DNA from: JBALVT01 sp045110675
GTDB lineage: Bacteria; Pseudomonadota; Gammaproteobacteria; Pseudomonadales; Halieaceae
Direction of reading: 5' to 3'
Assembly: GCA_045110675.1 (NCBI GenBank)
Contig: JBGCGJ010000065.1
Span: forward strand, 26,323-90,322
DNA: 64,000 nt
A model generated the notes under the pieces. The model worked only from the letters and a program-made list of their open reading frames with translations, was not told the origin of the DNA and made no database searches. Each line of letters begins with the position of its first letter. Positions within the stretch are counted from its first letter, which is position 1. A program made the translations under genes and the position numbers. Positions 35,297 through 44,411 of this stretch are shown here, piece after piece.

Positions 35297-35640
35297 AGGT
35301 ATACTCCTGCCATGCCACTGTGTGGCGTTTATTATCAAAATCTAAACTTGTCCCCCGCTTCTCGCCCCCAAGCAGGAACAAATAAACAGCAGACGGAGTT
35401 ATTGCCAAAAAAGACAAACAGCCCTGCTTGTTTTTTTAGTATCAACCGTTTTGGGGTTAAATTGCAACTGTTCGCAGGTGAATTTTGCACCCCAAAAGGA
35501 TCATAGGTTTTGCACCGAAAGCGCGACGCTCAAACGAACTGCCATGCAATGAGTTGTAGAAACCTCAGAGCATTGCGATCTGCTTGGTTACCGCTATATT
35601 GGTCTATGCCCCTTCCGGCATCATCAGGAGTTTAGACGTC
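35297..35640. other. Divergent intergenic region with nested repeats
   Basis: A 344-base region between the TonB receptor and the DUF3604 gene, with no gene seen. It contains an inverted repeat (35449-35457 TTTTGGGGT with 35489-35497 ACCCCAAAA). A direct repeat TTTTGCACC lies at 35484 and 35508, 24 bases apart. These may be regulator sites for the flanking divergent genes. Confidence 0.5.
35449..35497. repeat. Inverted repeat with 31-base loop
   Basis: Nine-base perfect arms TTTTGGGGT and ACCCCAAAA separated by 31 bases. The right arm overlaps a direct repeat of TTTTGCACC that recurs 24 bases on. It could be a DNA-looping or regulator site; function unknown. Confidence 0.5.
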
Positions 35641-37503
35641 ATGGCGTTACATAAAATCAAACTCGCGCTCTTTTTCCTGTGTGCTCTCACTTGCTCAACC
35701 ACCACAATTGCCAGGGATTACCCACCTTACATCGATAGAACAGGACTAGAGCAAGTTTACTGGGGCGACACGCACCTACACACACAGTATTCAACCGACG
35801 CAGGCATGATCGGGACCTCCCTCAAACCTGAGGATGCCTATCGATTTGCAATGGGCCAGCAGGTCACCACCAGCACTGGACTGCAAGCTCGGCTGTTAAG
35901 ACCATTGGACTTCCTGGTAGTTTCCGATCACGCCGAGAGTTTGGGATTACCCATCGCCATTGAAGAAGCGATGCCTGCATTGCTGGGCAATCCCTGGGGA
36001 CGCAAAGTCTATGACCTGGAGCAAAAAGGCGACGGCTACGCAGGTTTTTTCATGTGGGCGATGGACGGCATGCTGCCCGGCAAGGATCCAATGAATGAAC
36101 CCGAGATCAATAACAATATCTGGCAGCGGCAGGTCACCACAGCCGACAAATTTAACAAGCCCGGAAATTTTACTGCCCTGATCGGCTACGAATGGACCAC
36201 GACGAAAAACGCCAAAAACCTTCACAGGGTTGTGATATTTAAGGACGGTGCCAGCAAGGCAGGACAAATCATTCCATTTTCATCCTTTGACTCGAGTGAC
36301 CCCGAAGATCTGTGGTCATTTTTAGAAAAATACGAGCGGGACACAGCAGGACAGGTCTTTGCCATCCCCCACAACGGCAACCTGAGCAACGGATTGATGT
36401 TTGCTCCCCTGCGCCAAAATGGCGAACCTATGGACGCAGACTACGCCAGCCGCCGAGCGCAGTGGGAACCACTGACGGAAGTGACGCAGATTAAGGGAGA
36501 TGGCGAGGCGCACCCCTGGCTGTCACCAGACGACGAATTCGCCGACTTTGGAACTTGGGACAAGGGCGATATCGGCGGTCAGGATGCTAAAACAAACGCC
36601 ATGCTCGAATTCGAATACGCTCGACCAGCGCTCAAGAACGGCCTGAAGTATGGAACTTCCCTGGGAATTAACCCGTTCAAGTTCGGCATGATCGGCGCCT
36701 CCGACTCGCATACGGGTCTGGCGACTACCCGGGAAGAAAATTACTACGGTAAGTTCAGCAAGAGTGAACCAGCATCCGGTCGCTGGAAAGAATTTATCGT
36801 CCAGTCAAGAACGAACGATGCGCTGTCGCTGCTTGCTTATGAGGAACTTGCATCCGGGCTCGCCGGCGTATGGGCAACAGAAAATACTCGCGAGGCTCTG
36901 TTTGAGGCAATGGAAAGACGCGAAGTTTATTCCACCACTGGCTCTCGTATTGTGGTCAGAATGTTCGGTGGATGGGACTATCTGCAAAGCGATGCCAGCC
37001 GAGCTGAAATGGCGCGGATTGGATACCGCAAAGGCGTACCCATGGGTGGGGATCTTCCGCCGCGACCTGCGAAAAAGTCACCGGTATTTATGCTCGCCGC
37101 GAGCAAAGATCCCGACGGCGCCAATCTGGACCGAATTCAAATCATCAAAGGTTGGCTGGACAGCAATGGCGCAACTCAAGAGCGAATCTACAATGTAGCT
37201 TTGTCAGACGGTCGCAAGGTCAACCGAAAAGGAAAAGCAAAGCCGGTTGGCAATACGGTGAAGGTTGAACAAGCCAGCTACACGAACGACATCGGTGCAC
37301 CGGAGCTCCGGACCGTTTGGACAGACCCCGATTTTCAACCATCGCAGAGAGCCTTTTACTACGCTCGAGTTCTCGAGATTCCCACACCGAGCTGGCAGGC
37401 CTATGATGCCAAGACATTCGGCGACGAGTTTCCCAAATCCGTGCAGATGAGCATCCAGGACAGGGCCTACACTTCGCCTATTTGGTACACACCGGCGGAG
37501 TAG
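35641..37503 (+). CDS. DUF3604 family secreted protein
   Basis: Exported protein of 620 aa belonging to DUF3604. The signal peptide MALHKIKLALFFLCALTCST is followed by metal-site motifs resembling PHP-type phosphoesterases: WGDTHLHTQYSTDAG, VVSDHAES, IPHNGNLS and GASDSHTG, the Asp/His pattern expected for a metallohydrolase. The family's substrate is not known. The ATG at 35641 follows AGGAG; an in-frame ATG at 35584 would place extra residues before the signal peptide. The M1 aminopeptidase starts 20 bases after the stop, likely as one transcript. Confidence 0.85.
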   Translation: MALHKIKLALFFLCALTCSTTTIARDYPPYIDRTGLEQVYWGDTHLHTQYSTDAGMIGTSLKPEDAYRFAMGQQVTTSTGLQARLLRPLDFLVVSDHAESLGLPIAIEEAMPALLGNPWGRKVYDLEQKGDGYAGFFMWAMDGMLPGKDPMNEPEINNNIWQRQVTTADKFNKPGNFTALIGYEWTTTKNAKNLHRVVIFKDGASKAGQIIPFSSFDSSDPEDLWSFLEKYERDTAGQVFAIPHNGNLSNGLMFAPLRQNGEPMDADYASRRAQWEPLTEVTQIKGDGEAHPWLSPDDEFADFGTWDKGDIGGQDAKTNAMLEFEYARPALKNGLKYGTSLGINPFKFGMIGASDSHTGLATTREENYYGKFSKSEPASGRWKEFIVQSRTNDALSLLAYEELASGLAGVWATENTREALFEAMERREVYSTTGSRIVVRMFGGWDYLQSDASRAEMARIGYRKGVPMGGDLPPRPAKKSPVFMLAASKDPDGANLDRIQIIKGWLDSNGATQERIYNVALSDGRKVNRKGKAKPVGNTVKVEQASYTNDIGAPELRTVWTDPDFQPSQRAFYYARVLEIPTPSWQAYDAKTFGDEFPKSVQMSIQDRAYTSPIWYTPAE

Positions 37504-37523
37504 AGAACATCATCATCGCGAAC

Positions 37524-40112
37524 ATGACACAGCGTATAGTTGCCGCCAACAAGATTAGCCTGAGATGGTTAACCTTGTTGACGGCTTTAATTGCAAGCAT
37601 CGCGTGTGCCTCAACGGCGCCGATGAGGCCGATAGAGCCAGCGGTAGTCTCGGGCGTCTCCTGGAATTTGTCGCAACACCGCGCCAAGACACTCTCGAAA
37701 ATACATTACCGATTGCACTTTGATATTCCGGAAAGTATCGATCATGACATCCAAGCTCGACTCCAGCTTAGCTTTGACATCACTAGCAGGAGTAAACCAC
37801 TGCAGCTAGATTTTACGGGACCCGAGGAATCGATTACCAAACTATTGTCCAACGGTATCAAGACCGCCTTCGAGGTTCGCAACGAGCACATCGTGGTACC
37901 CACATCGGCCTTGCGACAGGGCCAAAACGTAATCGATATCGAATTTGTTGCAGGACAGTCTTCGCTCAATCGAAATCCCGAATTCCTGTATACGCTTTTT
38001 GTACCCGATCGGGCGAGAACCGCTTTTCCACTTTTCGACCAGCCCGACTTAAAAGCGCAATACGATCTCACGCTGGTACTACCTCCGCAATGGACGGCTC
38101 TTTCCAATGCCCCACTACTGTCAGTTCAGCGGAATGACAAGAGCGTCAGGTACCAGTTCGCAACAAGCGACCTGACTAGCTCCTACCTGTTTTCATTCGT
38201 GGCAGGAAAATTTAAGACCGTTACGCGCTCTCGTGGCGATAGATCAATGACTCTTCTTCATCGGGAAACAGACCCCGAGAAAGTATCCAGAAATCTGGAT
38301 GACATTTTTAATCTCCACTGGCGCGCCATTGATTGGATGGAGTCCTACACGGGTATCGATTACCCCTTTCAAAAATTTGATTTCGCGCTTATTCCCTCTT
38401 TTCAGTACGGCGGCATGGAACACGTGGGCGCGATTCAGTATCGCGCTTCATCTCTGCTGCTTGAGGAATCACCCGCAGCAGCTTTGTTGTTAAATCGAGC
38501 GAGTTTGATAGCGCATGAAACTGCGCACATGTGGTTCGGCAATCTGGTAACCATGAAATGGTTCGATGATGTATGGACGAAAGAAGTTTTTGCAAACTTC
38601 ATGGCAGCTAAAATTGTCAACCCCAACTTCCCCGAGGTTGATCACGACCTCAGTTTTCTTCTTCGCCATTACAATAGCGCCTTTAGTGTGGATAGATCTT
38701 CCGGCGCTAACCCAATACGACAGCAGTTGTTAAATTTGAATGAAGCCGGGAATCTCTACGGCCCGATCATCTACAACAAAGCTCCCATTATGATGCGACA
38801 GTTGGAAATGCTACTGGGCGAAGAAAAATTTCGTCAGGGTATGCGCGAGTATTTAAAAAAATACGCCTTTGGCAACGCCACCTGGCCCCAACTCATTGAG
38901 ATCCTCGACTCCAAGACAGAAACCGATCTAGCCGCCTGGAGTCGGGTCTGGGTCAACACTGCTGGTCGGCCACACTTTGAGTTGAATAGGCGCAAGGACG
39001 ATAGCTACTCAATTCAACAACTAGACCCGTTGTCCCGCAACAGGATATGGCCGCAGCGGTTCTCATTGAGTACCGGCCGCGACGCCGGCAGATCAGCTAT
39101 CGATGTCAGTTCGCAGTCCAGGGAGACAGGCCTGGACAGTACGTTTATGGATAATAGCTCGAGGCTGTTATTCAACAGCGATGGCCTGGGTTACGGACTT
39201 TTCCCGGCGGATATTGAAATCTTCCAACCATCCGCAAATTTGAACGATGTCGAGCGGGGATCTGCGCTGGTAAACCACTTTGAGAACCTACTGGAGAAAA
39301 ATTCGGATGATGCGCTAGAGTATTATTCAGTTCTTCAGGACATGGTTAAACGGGAAAGGAACCCGCTTCTGCGTCGACTGATTGTGTCGCAGCTTTTGAA
39401 AATACATCACAGTTTTTTATCCGCTCAACAACAAAATGCCCGGCAGCTAGAGACCGAAAATATTCTCTGGCAGGCGATGCTCGAGCGAAAAAAATCCAGT
39501 GACGTAAAAACTCTCTTCGATGCCTTCACCGCTGTCGCAAACTCTCCCGGCGGACTGAAAAAAGTCTATGATGCATGGACAGATAACAGCGCTCCACCAT
39601 TACTTAAACTAGCTGAGAACGACTACATCGCCCTGGCCGAGACCTTGGCGATTCGCCTCCCGGAACAATCTAAAGCAATTGTGGCGAAGCAATTGGAACG
39701 GATTGATAATCCGGACAACCGTCGCCGCTTCGAATTCATCGCCCCGACTCTGTCCGCAGATGTAGCTGTGAGAGACGCCTTCTTTGCTTCACTGGCCGAT
39801 GAAAAGCAGCGCAACACAGAACGTTGGGTTCTGGATGCTTTGGCAAATTTACACCACCACAGTCGAGTCTATCAATCCCGAGCTTATATTGGCCCAAGCC
39901 TGGATTTATTGGAGGAGCTTCAGCGCACAGGAGATATATTTTTTCCAGCGGGCTGGTTGAACGCCACACTGCGTAATCACCGCAGCCCAAGCGCTATCGA
40001 AACGGTAGACAACTTTCTCGCGACACGACCCAACTACAATGCCCAACTGCGCATGAAAATACTCCAAGCGGTTGATTTTCCCCGTCGAGCGGCGCGAGTC
40101 AGAAAAGAGTAA
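37524..40112 (+). CDS. M1 family metallopeptidase (membrane-associated)
   Basis: Zinc aminopeptidase-type protein of 862 aa. A signal or anchor segment LRWLTLLTALIASIACAST may be a lipoprotein signal with Cys28. The zinc site is complete: His331-Glu332 and His335 (HETAHMW) with Glu354 (TKEVF) 19 residues later. The substrate-binding GxMEN motif is GGMEH around Glu299. Variants of this form exist in a subgroup of bacterial M1 proteins, as I recall. The C-terminal ERAP1-like helical domain is present. It is likely a periplasmic or outer-membrane peptidase acting on peptide nutrients. Confidence 0.9.
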   Translation: MTQRIVAANKISLRWLTLLTALIASIACASTAPMRPIEPAVVSGVSWNLSQHRAKTLSKIHYRLHFDIPESIDHDIQARLQLSFDITSRSKPLQLDFTGPEESITKLLSNGIKTAFEVRNEHIVVPTSALRQGQNVIDIEFVAGQSSLNRNPEFLYTLFVPDRARTAFPLFDQPDLKAQYDLTLVLPPQWTALSNAPLLSVQRNDKSVRYQFATSDLTSSYLFSFVAGKFKTVTRSRGDRSMTLLHRETDPEKVSRNLDDIFNLHWRAIDWMESYTGIDYPFQKFDFALIPSFQYGGMEHVGAIQYRASSLLLEESPAAALLLNRASLIAHETAHMWFGNLVTMKWFDDVWTKEVFANFMAAKIVNPNFPEVDHDLSFLLRHYNSAFSVDRSSGANPIRQQLLNLNEAGNLYGPIIYNKAPIMMRQLEMLLGEEKFRQGMREYLKKYAFGNATWPQLIEILDSKTETDLAAWSRVWVNTAGRPHFELNRRKDDSYSIQQLDPLSRNRIWPQRFSLSTGRDAGRSAIDVSSQSRETGLDSTFMDNSSRLLFNSDGLGYGLFPADIEIFQPSANLNDVERGSALVNHFENLLEKNSDDALEYYSVLQDMVKRERNPLLRRLIVSQLLKIHHSFLSAQQQNARQLETENILWQAMLERKKSSDVKTLFDAFTAVANSPGGLKKVYDAWTDNSAPPLLKLAENDYIALAETLAIRLPEQSKAIVAKQLERIDNPDNRRRFEFIAPTLSADVAVRDAFFASLADEKQRNTERWVLDALANLHHHSRVYQSRAYIGPSLDLLEELQRTGDIFFPAGWLNATLRNHRSPSAIETVDNFLATRPNYNAQLRMKILQAVDFPRRAARVRKE

Positions 40113-40156
40113 TAACATCGCCTGCACTGTTTTTGCCTGCGCTATTATTGCCTTAG

Positions 40157-40564
40157 CTACAAATGGTCTCCATCGAGGTAATACCAACGCCCCCCCACTT
40201 TTTCGAAACGACTGCGCTCGCGCAAACGGTGGCCTTTTCCGGCAATTTTATATCGAGCCACAAATTCCACTTCGCCCTTGTCATCCTCTTGCATACCTCC
40301 ATGCGTAGACTTGATCACTAATCCCAACCAGCGCTGTGCAGAGTCAAATCGGACTCTCGAAGGTCGAGTTTGGGAATGCCAGGTCTCCAGCAGATAGGCC
40401 TCGTTGCACTCAACGAACGCACTGTACCGGGAACGCATCAATGATTGTGCAGTCGACGCCGGGGAGCTACCCGCGATGACAGGACCACAGCATTCCTCGT
40501 AGGGTATATCCAGTCCGCAGTGGCAGCGGACGCCTTCAATACTCGAATTCAAACCACTCTCCAC
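40157..40564 (-). CDS. YchJ-like protein (SEC-C / UPF0225 family)
   Basis: Protein of 135 aa with the SEC-C-type zinc motif CHCGLDIPYEECCGP at residues 14-28, then the family stretch SLMRSRYSAFVECNEAYLLE. The last part, VARYKIAGKGHRLRERSRFE, matches the YchJ fold. Function is unknown; SEC-C motifs bind zinc. It lies 45 bases downstream of, and convergent with, the M1 peptidase gene. A standard housekeeping-type gene without link to the catabolic clusters. Confidence 0.85.
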   Translation of the reverse strand: MESGLNSSIEGVRCHCGLDIPYEECCGPVIAGSSPASTAQSLMRSRYSAFVECNEAYLLETWHSQTRPSRVRFDSAQRWLGLVIKSTHGGMQEDDKGEVEFVARYKIAGKGHRLRERSRFEKVGGRWYYLDGDHL

Positions 40565-40684
40565 GGATCATACTGAACAGGCACTTTCTTAAGTCCGCTC
40601 TTTGCAAAGGATTTCATCAATGCAGAGCGAGTCCACGATGTAGATTACAATACAAACCAGCTTCAACGATATGGGAACGCATGA

Positions 40685-41716
40685 ATGCCAGTACTTTTGG
40701 GCAACAATGATCAAGGTGAAAAAGTATTCGCGGTCGATCTTTGCAACTGCAAGGGAGATTCTGCACGCATATTGACTCTGGGAGGCATACTACAAAATCT
40801 AAATATCAACACCAACCGGCAAGGTCATATCAATACCGTCTTGGGTTACCAGAATTGGACGGAGTATCTTCGAGATACCGTTTGGATGGGAGCAACTGCG
40901 GGGCGCTACTGTAACCGAATAGCCAACGGCAAGTTCTCGATTGGCGCGTCCGAGTACCACTTGGAACGCAATCAGGGTGACCATCACCTCCACGGCGGAT
41001 CCGGGGGCTTTCATCGCAGAGTTTGGACTATCGAAGAACGCGAGCAAAACGCGCTTACCCTCGTCCTGCGCTCTAAGGATGGAGACCAGGGTTATCCCGG
41101 AAATCTCGATGTTCAGCTCAGGTACCACCTGAAAGACGACTCAAGCCTGAACATTACCTGGCGGGCGCACACGGACCGCGACACCGTGGTTAGTATCACC
41201 AATCACTCCTATTTCAACTTGGCCGGTGCAGGAAGTATCAGTAACCACCAGCTCAAAATACCCGCTGAAAACTACACCCCAACCGGGCCATTCCAGATAC
41301 CCACTGGCGACATTTTACCGGTGGCAGGTACCTGCCTCGATTTCAGACAAGCGAGACCTTTGGTCACAGTTTTAGAGAGTGTCGATCCCCTCATCGCCAG
41401 TTGCAACGGCCTGGATCACAATTGGGCCCGAGGTGAAGCCTCCGAATTGCAATCCTCAGCCCAGTTATATTGTCCCGTAACGGGTTTATTGCTGGATGTT
41501 CAAACCACGTTACCAGGACTGCAGTGCTACACCGGCAACCATTTATCGGATCATGGTTTACACGCCTCACACAGCGGTATCGCCCTGGAGCCTCAGTACT
41601 ATCCCGACAGTCCTAACCAACACCAATTCCCCTCCCCCATATTGCGAGCCGGTGACACTCGGCAGCACGAAATTCAATTCCGCTTTTCCGAGAAAGAGAT
41701 AGCAGAAACCTCCTGA
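40685..41716 (+). CDS. galM: Aldose 1-epimerase
   Basis: Mutarotase of 343 aa that interconverts alpha and beta anomers of aldohexoses. The expected active-site residues are visible: His103 (HLHGG), His174 (ITNHSYFNL) and Glu302 (LEPQYYPD), with GRYCNRIANGKF before them and LDHNWARG after. The length fits the family. There is no galactose or other sugar operon around it, so it stands alone here, and its start is preceded by only a weak ribosome-binding site. Confidence 0.9.
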   Translation: MPVLLGNNDQGEKVFAVDLCNCKGDSARILTLGGILQNLNINTNRQGHINTVLGYQNWTEYLRDTVWMGATAGRYCNRIANGKFSIGASEYHLERNQGDHHLHGGSGGFHRRVWTIEEREQNALTLVLRSKDGDQGYPGNLDVQLRYHLKDDSSLNITWRAHTDRDTVVSITNHSYFNLAGAGSISNHQLKIPAENYTPTGPFQIPTGDILPVAGTCLDFRQARPLVTVLESVDPLIASCNGLDHNWARGEASELQSSAQLYCPVTGLLLDVQTTLPGLQCYTGNHLSDHGLHASHSGIALEPQYYPDSPNQHQFPSPILRAGDTRQHEIQFRFSEKEIAETS

Positions 41717-41757
41717 GCAAACCCGCTAGTAATGATCTAGATTTCCACAAACTTGCC

Positions 41758-41798
41758 AATACTCTTATTGGGAGTATTATACTCCTAATAAGAGTATT
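41758..41798. promoter_or_regulatory. 41-base near-perfect inverted repeat upstream of the first acylase
   Basis: Two 20-base arms separated by one base match at 19 of 20 positions. The outer parts are AATACTCTTATT and AATAAGAGTATT; the core is GGAGTAT-T-ATACTCC. It ends 20 bases before the acylase ATG, so a bound regulator would probably block transcription or initiation. The core resembles the TetR-type dyad at 59394 (GAGTA...TACTC). Confidence 0.65.
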
Positions 41799-41818
41799 GA
41801 TTAATCGGAGACAAACAC

Positions 41819-44341
41819 ATGTACAAATTACAGTTTTTGATTCTCAGCCTGATTCTCTTGGCCACGATCGGTTGCAGCGACTCCAGCAACCGACGCTCCA
41901 CTGTTGTGACACCGCCCGCCCAGCCTGAACCGGCCGATGTGACAGCATTCAATGCCACATTGCATCGCACCGAAGGTGGCATACCACACATAGTTGCTGA
42001 GGATTGGGGCAGCATCGGCTACGGCACGGGCTATGCGGCCGCTCAGGACCATTTTTGCGCGCAATCGAGAAATCTATTGAAATTTCGCGGTCAGTTAGCT
42101 CAATTCCTCGGCCCTGATGACGGCAATCTGGACTCGGACGTATTTTTCGCTCTGCTTGAAGAACTGGGGATTTACAATGAAGTGATTGACCCTGAATTTG
42201 AGGCTCTGTTTGCAGGCTATGCTGCGGGTTTCAACCGCTACCTGAGTGAAACCGGAATCGACAGCATCAGCGATCCCACCTGCCAGGGTGCCGAGTGGGT
42301 GCAAGCAATGACCGCCGACGACGTCAGGCGCTTCCATCTGACGCCCGCATTTTTGCCCAACTTTGCAAGATTCATAGTGCCGGCGGTGCCCCCTGTCACA
42401 GTCGCAGCGGCAGAATTGCGGTCTGACCTCAAAAATGAAAACGCTGTTGACAATGAGCCGGCGCTTCCAAAGTTGATGACAGAGCCCGAAAAAATCCAAC
42501 TGGCAGCCCTGGCGAATTCTGCGATCAACCCCTACGACAAGGGGAGTAATGGCATCGCTATCGGCGGTGAGTTATCTGCAGACGGCAGCGGCTTGCTGTA
42601 TACCAATCCGCACCTCGACTGGCAGAATTTCGATTTTCGAATGTACGGCATGCACCAGATTATTCCCGGACTGAGCAACATGCTGGGAGCAAACCAGGCT
42701 CAGCGAGCCCACGTGGGATTTGGTACCAACGGCAACGTGGCGTGGACCAATACCGTTTCAACCTCACAGGCGTTTATGTTCTACCGACTGGATCTTGTTC
42801 CGGGGAACCCCCTGGCATACATCTTCAACGGTGAAGTTCGCGACATGGAAGCGCTTGACGTCACGGTAAACACCCTGGATGAAAGCGGGAACGTCATCGA
42901 GTTCCAGCGCACTTTTTATCGCTCCCATTTGGGATTGATGATGGGCGGTCAATTCCCCTGGGCGGAAACATTCGCCTTCTCTTTACGTATTGCCAATGAG
43001 GGCGCGCGCGGATTCCAGGGCGGCGCGATGGCGATGGCACGAGCAACCAATGTCCGCGAATTGAAAGCGGCCATCAATACCTATCAAAGCACGCCGGGAA
43101 TCAACACCATAGCCGCGGATAGTTCGGGTGAGGTGTTATACGGGGACCTTGGTCCCGTAGTTAACTTCACCGATGAGCAACTGGCCGAATGCAACTTTAC
43201 CGGCCCGGTGTTCTATGGGCGCAGCAGCGACTGCGAGTGGAACACGGATGAAGACTCTGCGGTGCCCGGCCTATTAGGTGCCAGCAAGCAGGCCAGCTTG
43301 TTCCGTCGCGACTATGTCACCAATTCCAATGACAGCTATTGGCTGGCGAATCCAGCCGAACCTATTACCGGTATTCCGCTCATTCATGGGGACATCAATA
43401 CCGAACGGTCCATGCGCACACGCGCCGGCCTGTACATGATTGAAGCGAGGCGCAATGGCAGCGACGGCTTGCCCGGTAACCGTTTTGATCTCGACAACTT
43501 GATTGAACGCAGTTTAAGCAACTTGAGCGTGTCCGGCATGTTGTTAAGAGATGACCTGGTAACACTGTGCGACGACAACTCCTGGGTTGAACTCAATGGC
43601 CAGAGCATCGACATCCGCCCAGCCTGCCCGGTTCTGAGGAATTGGGACCTGAGTGCAAATCTGGACAGCCGTGGGGAACACCTGTTCCGTGAATTCATGC
43701 GAGCGCTTGGCGGCAGCAGCACCCTACCAGCGGCTTTGAATCCGAAGATCCCATTTGATATCAGTGATCCAGTCAATACCCCCGCTGGCATGAACAGCGA
43801 AGACAACCCGGCCGCGCTAACCGCTTTGGCGTCTGCTGTGGAATTACTCACAGAGGCCGGTATACCCCTGGACGCTCGCCTCGGGGATATTCAGGGCATA
43901 ACTCGCAACGCTACGCGCATACCCTTGCACGGTGGCGAACAGTTCGAGGGCATTTTGAACAAAATGTCATATATTCTCGATAACGGCGAGTATTCCGTGG
44001 GTACCGCTTCCGGCGCCAGTTGGGTTATGGCTACTAAAGTTGCCGGTGACGCCACACAGGTGAAGGGCTTAACGGCTTATTCTCAGTCATCGGACTCGAC
44101 ATCTGAAAACTTCTTCAATCTTACTGAACAGTTTTCTGCGAAGAACCTGGTGGACATTCCATTCTTGCTCGAAGATGTGGAAGCAGCGGCTTTAACAACA
44201 GATGAATTGAGTGTCGGCACCTCAGATTGCTCTGACGGTGGCTGGCAATCCTTTACCGTCGAGGGTTTCTCCAGCGAAGAGGCATGCCGCGAGAGCTTTC
44301 AAAATATTTACGACAATCGCGTTACCGGGTTTAGCCGCTAG
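41819..44341 (+). CDS. Penicillin/AHL acylase family lipoprotein (Ntn hydrolase)
   Basis: S45-type N-terminal-nucleophile hydrolase of 840 aa, expected to cleave itself before Ser243 (DKGSNGIAIGG). The beta chain then runs with TNPHLDWQNFDF and GNVAWTNTVST as the oxyanion and substrate segments. The signal peptide ends at a lipobox-like ATIGC with Cys19, so it is an exported lipoprotein. Members hydrolyse amide-linked acyl groups: penicillins, acyl-homoserine lactones, aculeacin or cyclic peptides. A paralog lies convergently at 44412 with a nearly identical post-lipobox segment (CSDSSNRRS). Confidence 0.9.
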   Translation: MYKLQFLILSLILLATIGCSDSSNRRSTVVTPPAQPEPADVTAFNATLHRTEGGIPHIVAEDWGSIGYGTGYAAAQDHFCAQSRNLLKFRGQLAQFLGPDDGNLDSDVFFALLEELGIYNEVIDPEFEALFAGYAAGFNRYLSETGIDSISDPTCQGAEWVQAMTADDVRRFHLTPAFLPNFARFIVPAVPPVTVAAAELRSDLKNENAVDNEPALPKLMTEPEKIQLAALANSAINPYDKGSNGIAIGGELSADGSGLLYTNPHLDWQNFDFRMYGMHQIIPGLSNMLGANQAQRAHVGFGTNGNVAWTNTVSTSQAFMFYRLDLVPGNPLAYIFNGEVRDMEALDVTVNTLDESGNVIEFQRTFYRSHLGLMMGGQFPWAETFAFSLRIANEGARGFQGGAMAMARATNVRELKAAINTYQSTPGINTIAADSSGEVLYGDLGPVVNFTDEQLAECNFTGPVFYGRSSDCEWNTDEDSAVPGLLGASKQASLFRRDYVTNSNDSYWLANPAEPITGIPLIHGDINTERSMRTRAGLYMIEARRNGSDGLPGNRFDLDNLIERSLSNLSVSGMLLRDDLVTLCDDNSWVELNGQSIDIRPACPVLRNWDLSANLDSRGEHLFREFMRALGGSSTLPAALNPKIPFDISDPVNTPAGMNSEDNPAALTALASAVELLTEAGIPLDARLGDIQGITRNATRIPLHGGEQFEGILNKMSYILDNGEYSVGTASGASWVMATKVAGDATQVKGLTAYSQSSDSTSENFFNLTEQFSAKNLVDIPFLLEDVEAAALTTDELSVGTSDCSDGGWQSFTVEGFSSEEACRESFQNIYDNRVTGFSR

Positions 44342-44351
44342 CGAAACTGGG

Positions 44352-44378
44352 CCAGCCAGCCCCTATGGGACCGGCTGG
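44352..44378. terminator. Possible stem-loop between convergent acylase genes
   Basis: CCAGCC (44352-44357) can pair with GGCTGG (44373-44378), followed by TTCTATG. The stem is short and the T run weak, so this is only a possible shared terminator. Confidence 0.25.
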
Positions 44379-44411
44379 TTCTATGATCAGAGTGAATTAC
44401 TCTGAGGCCAT

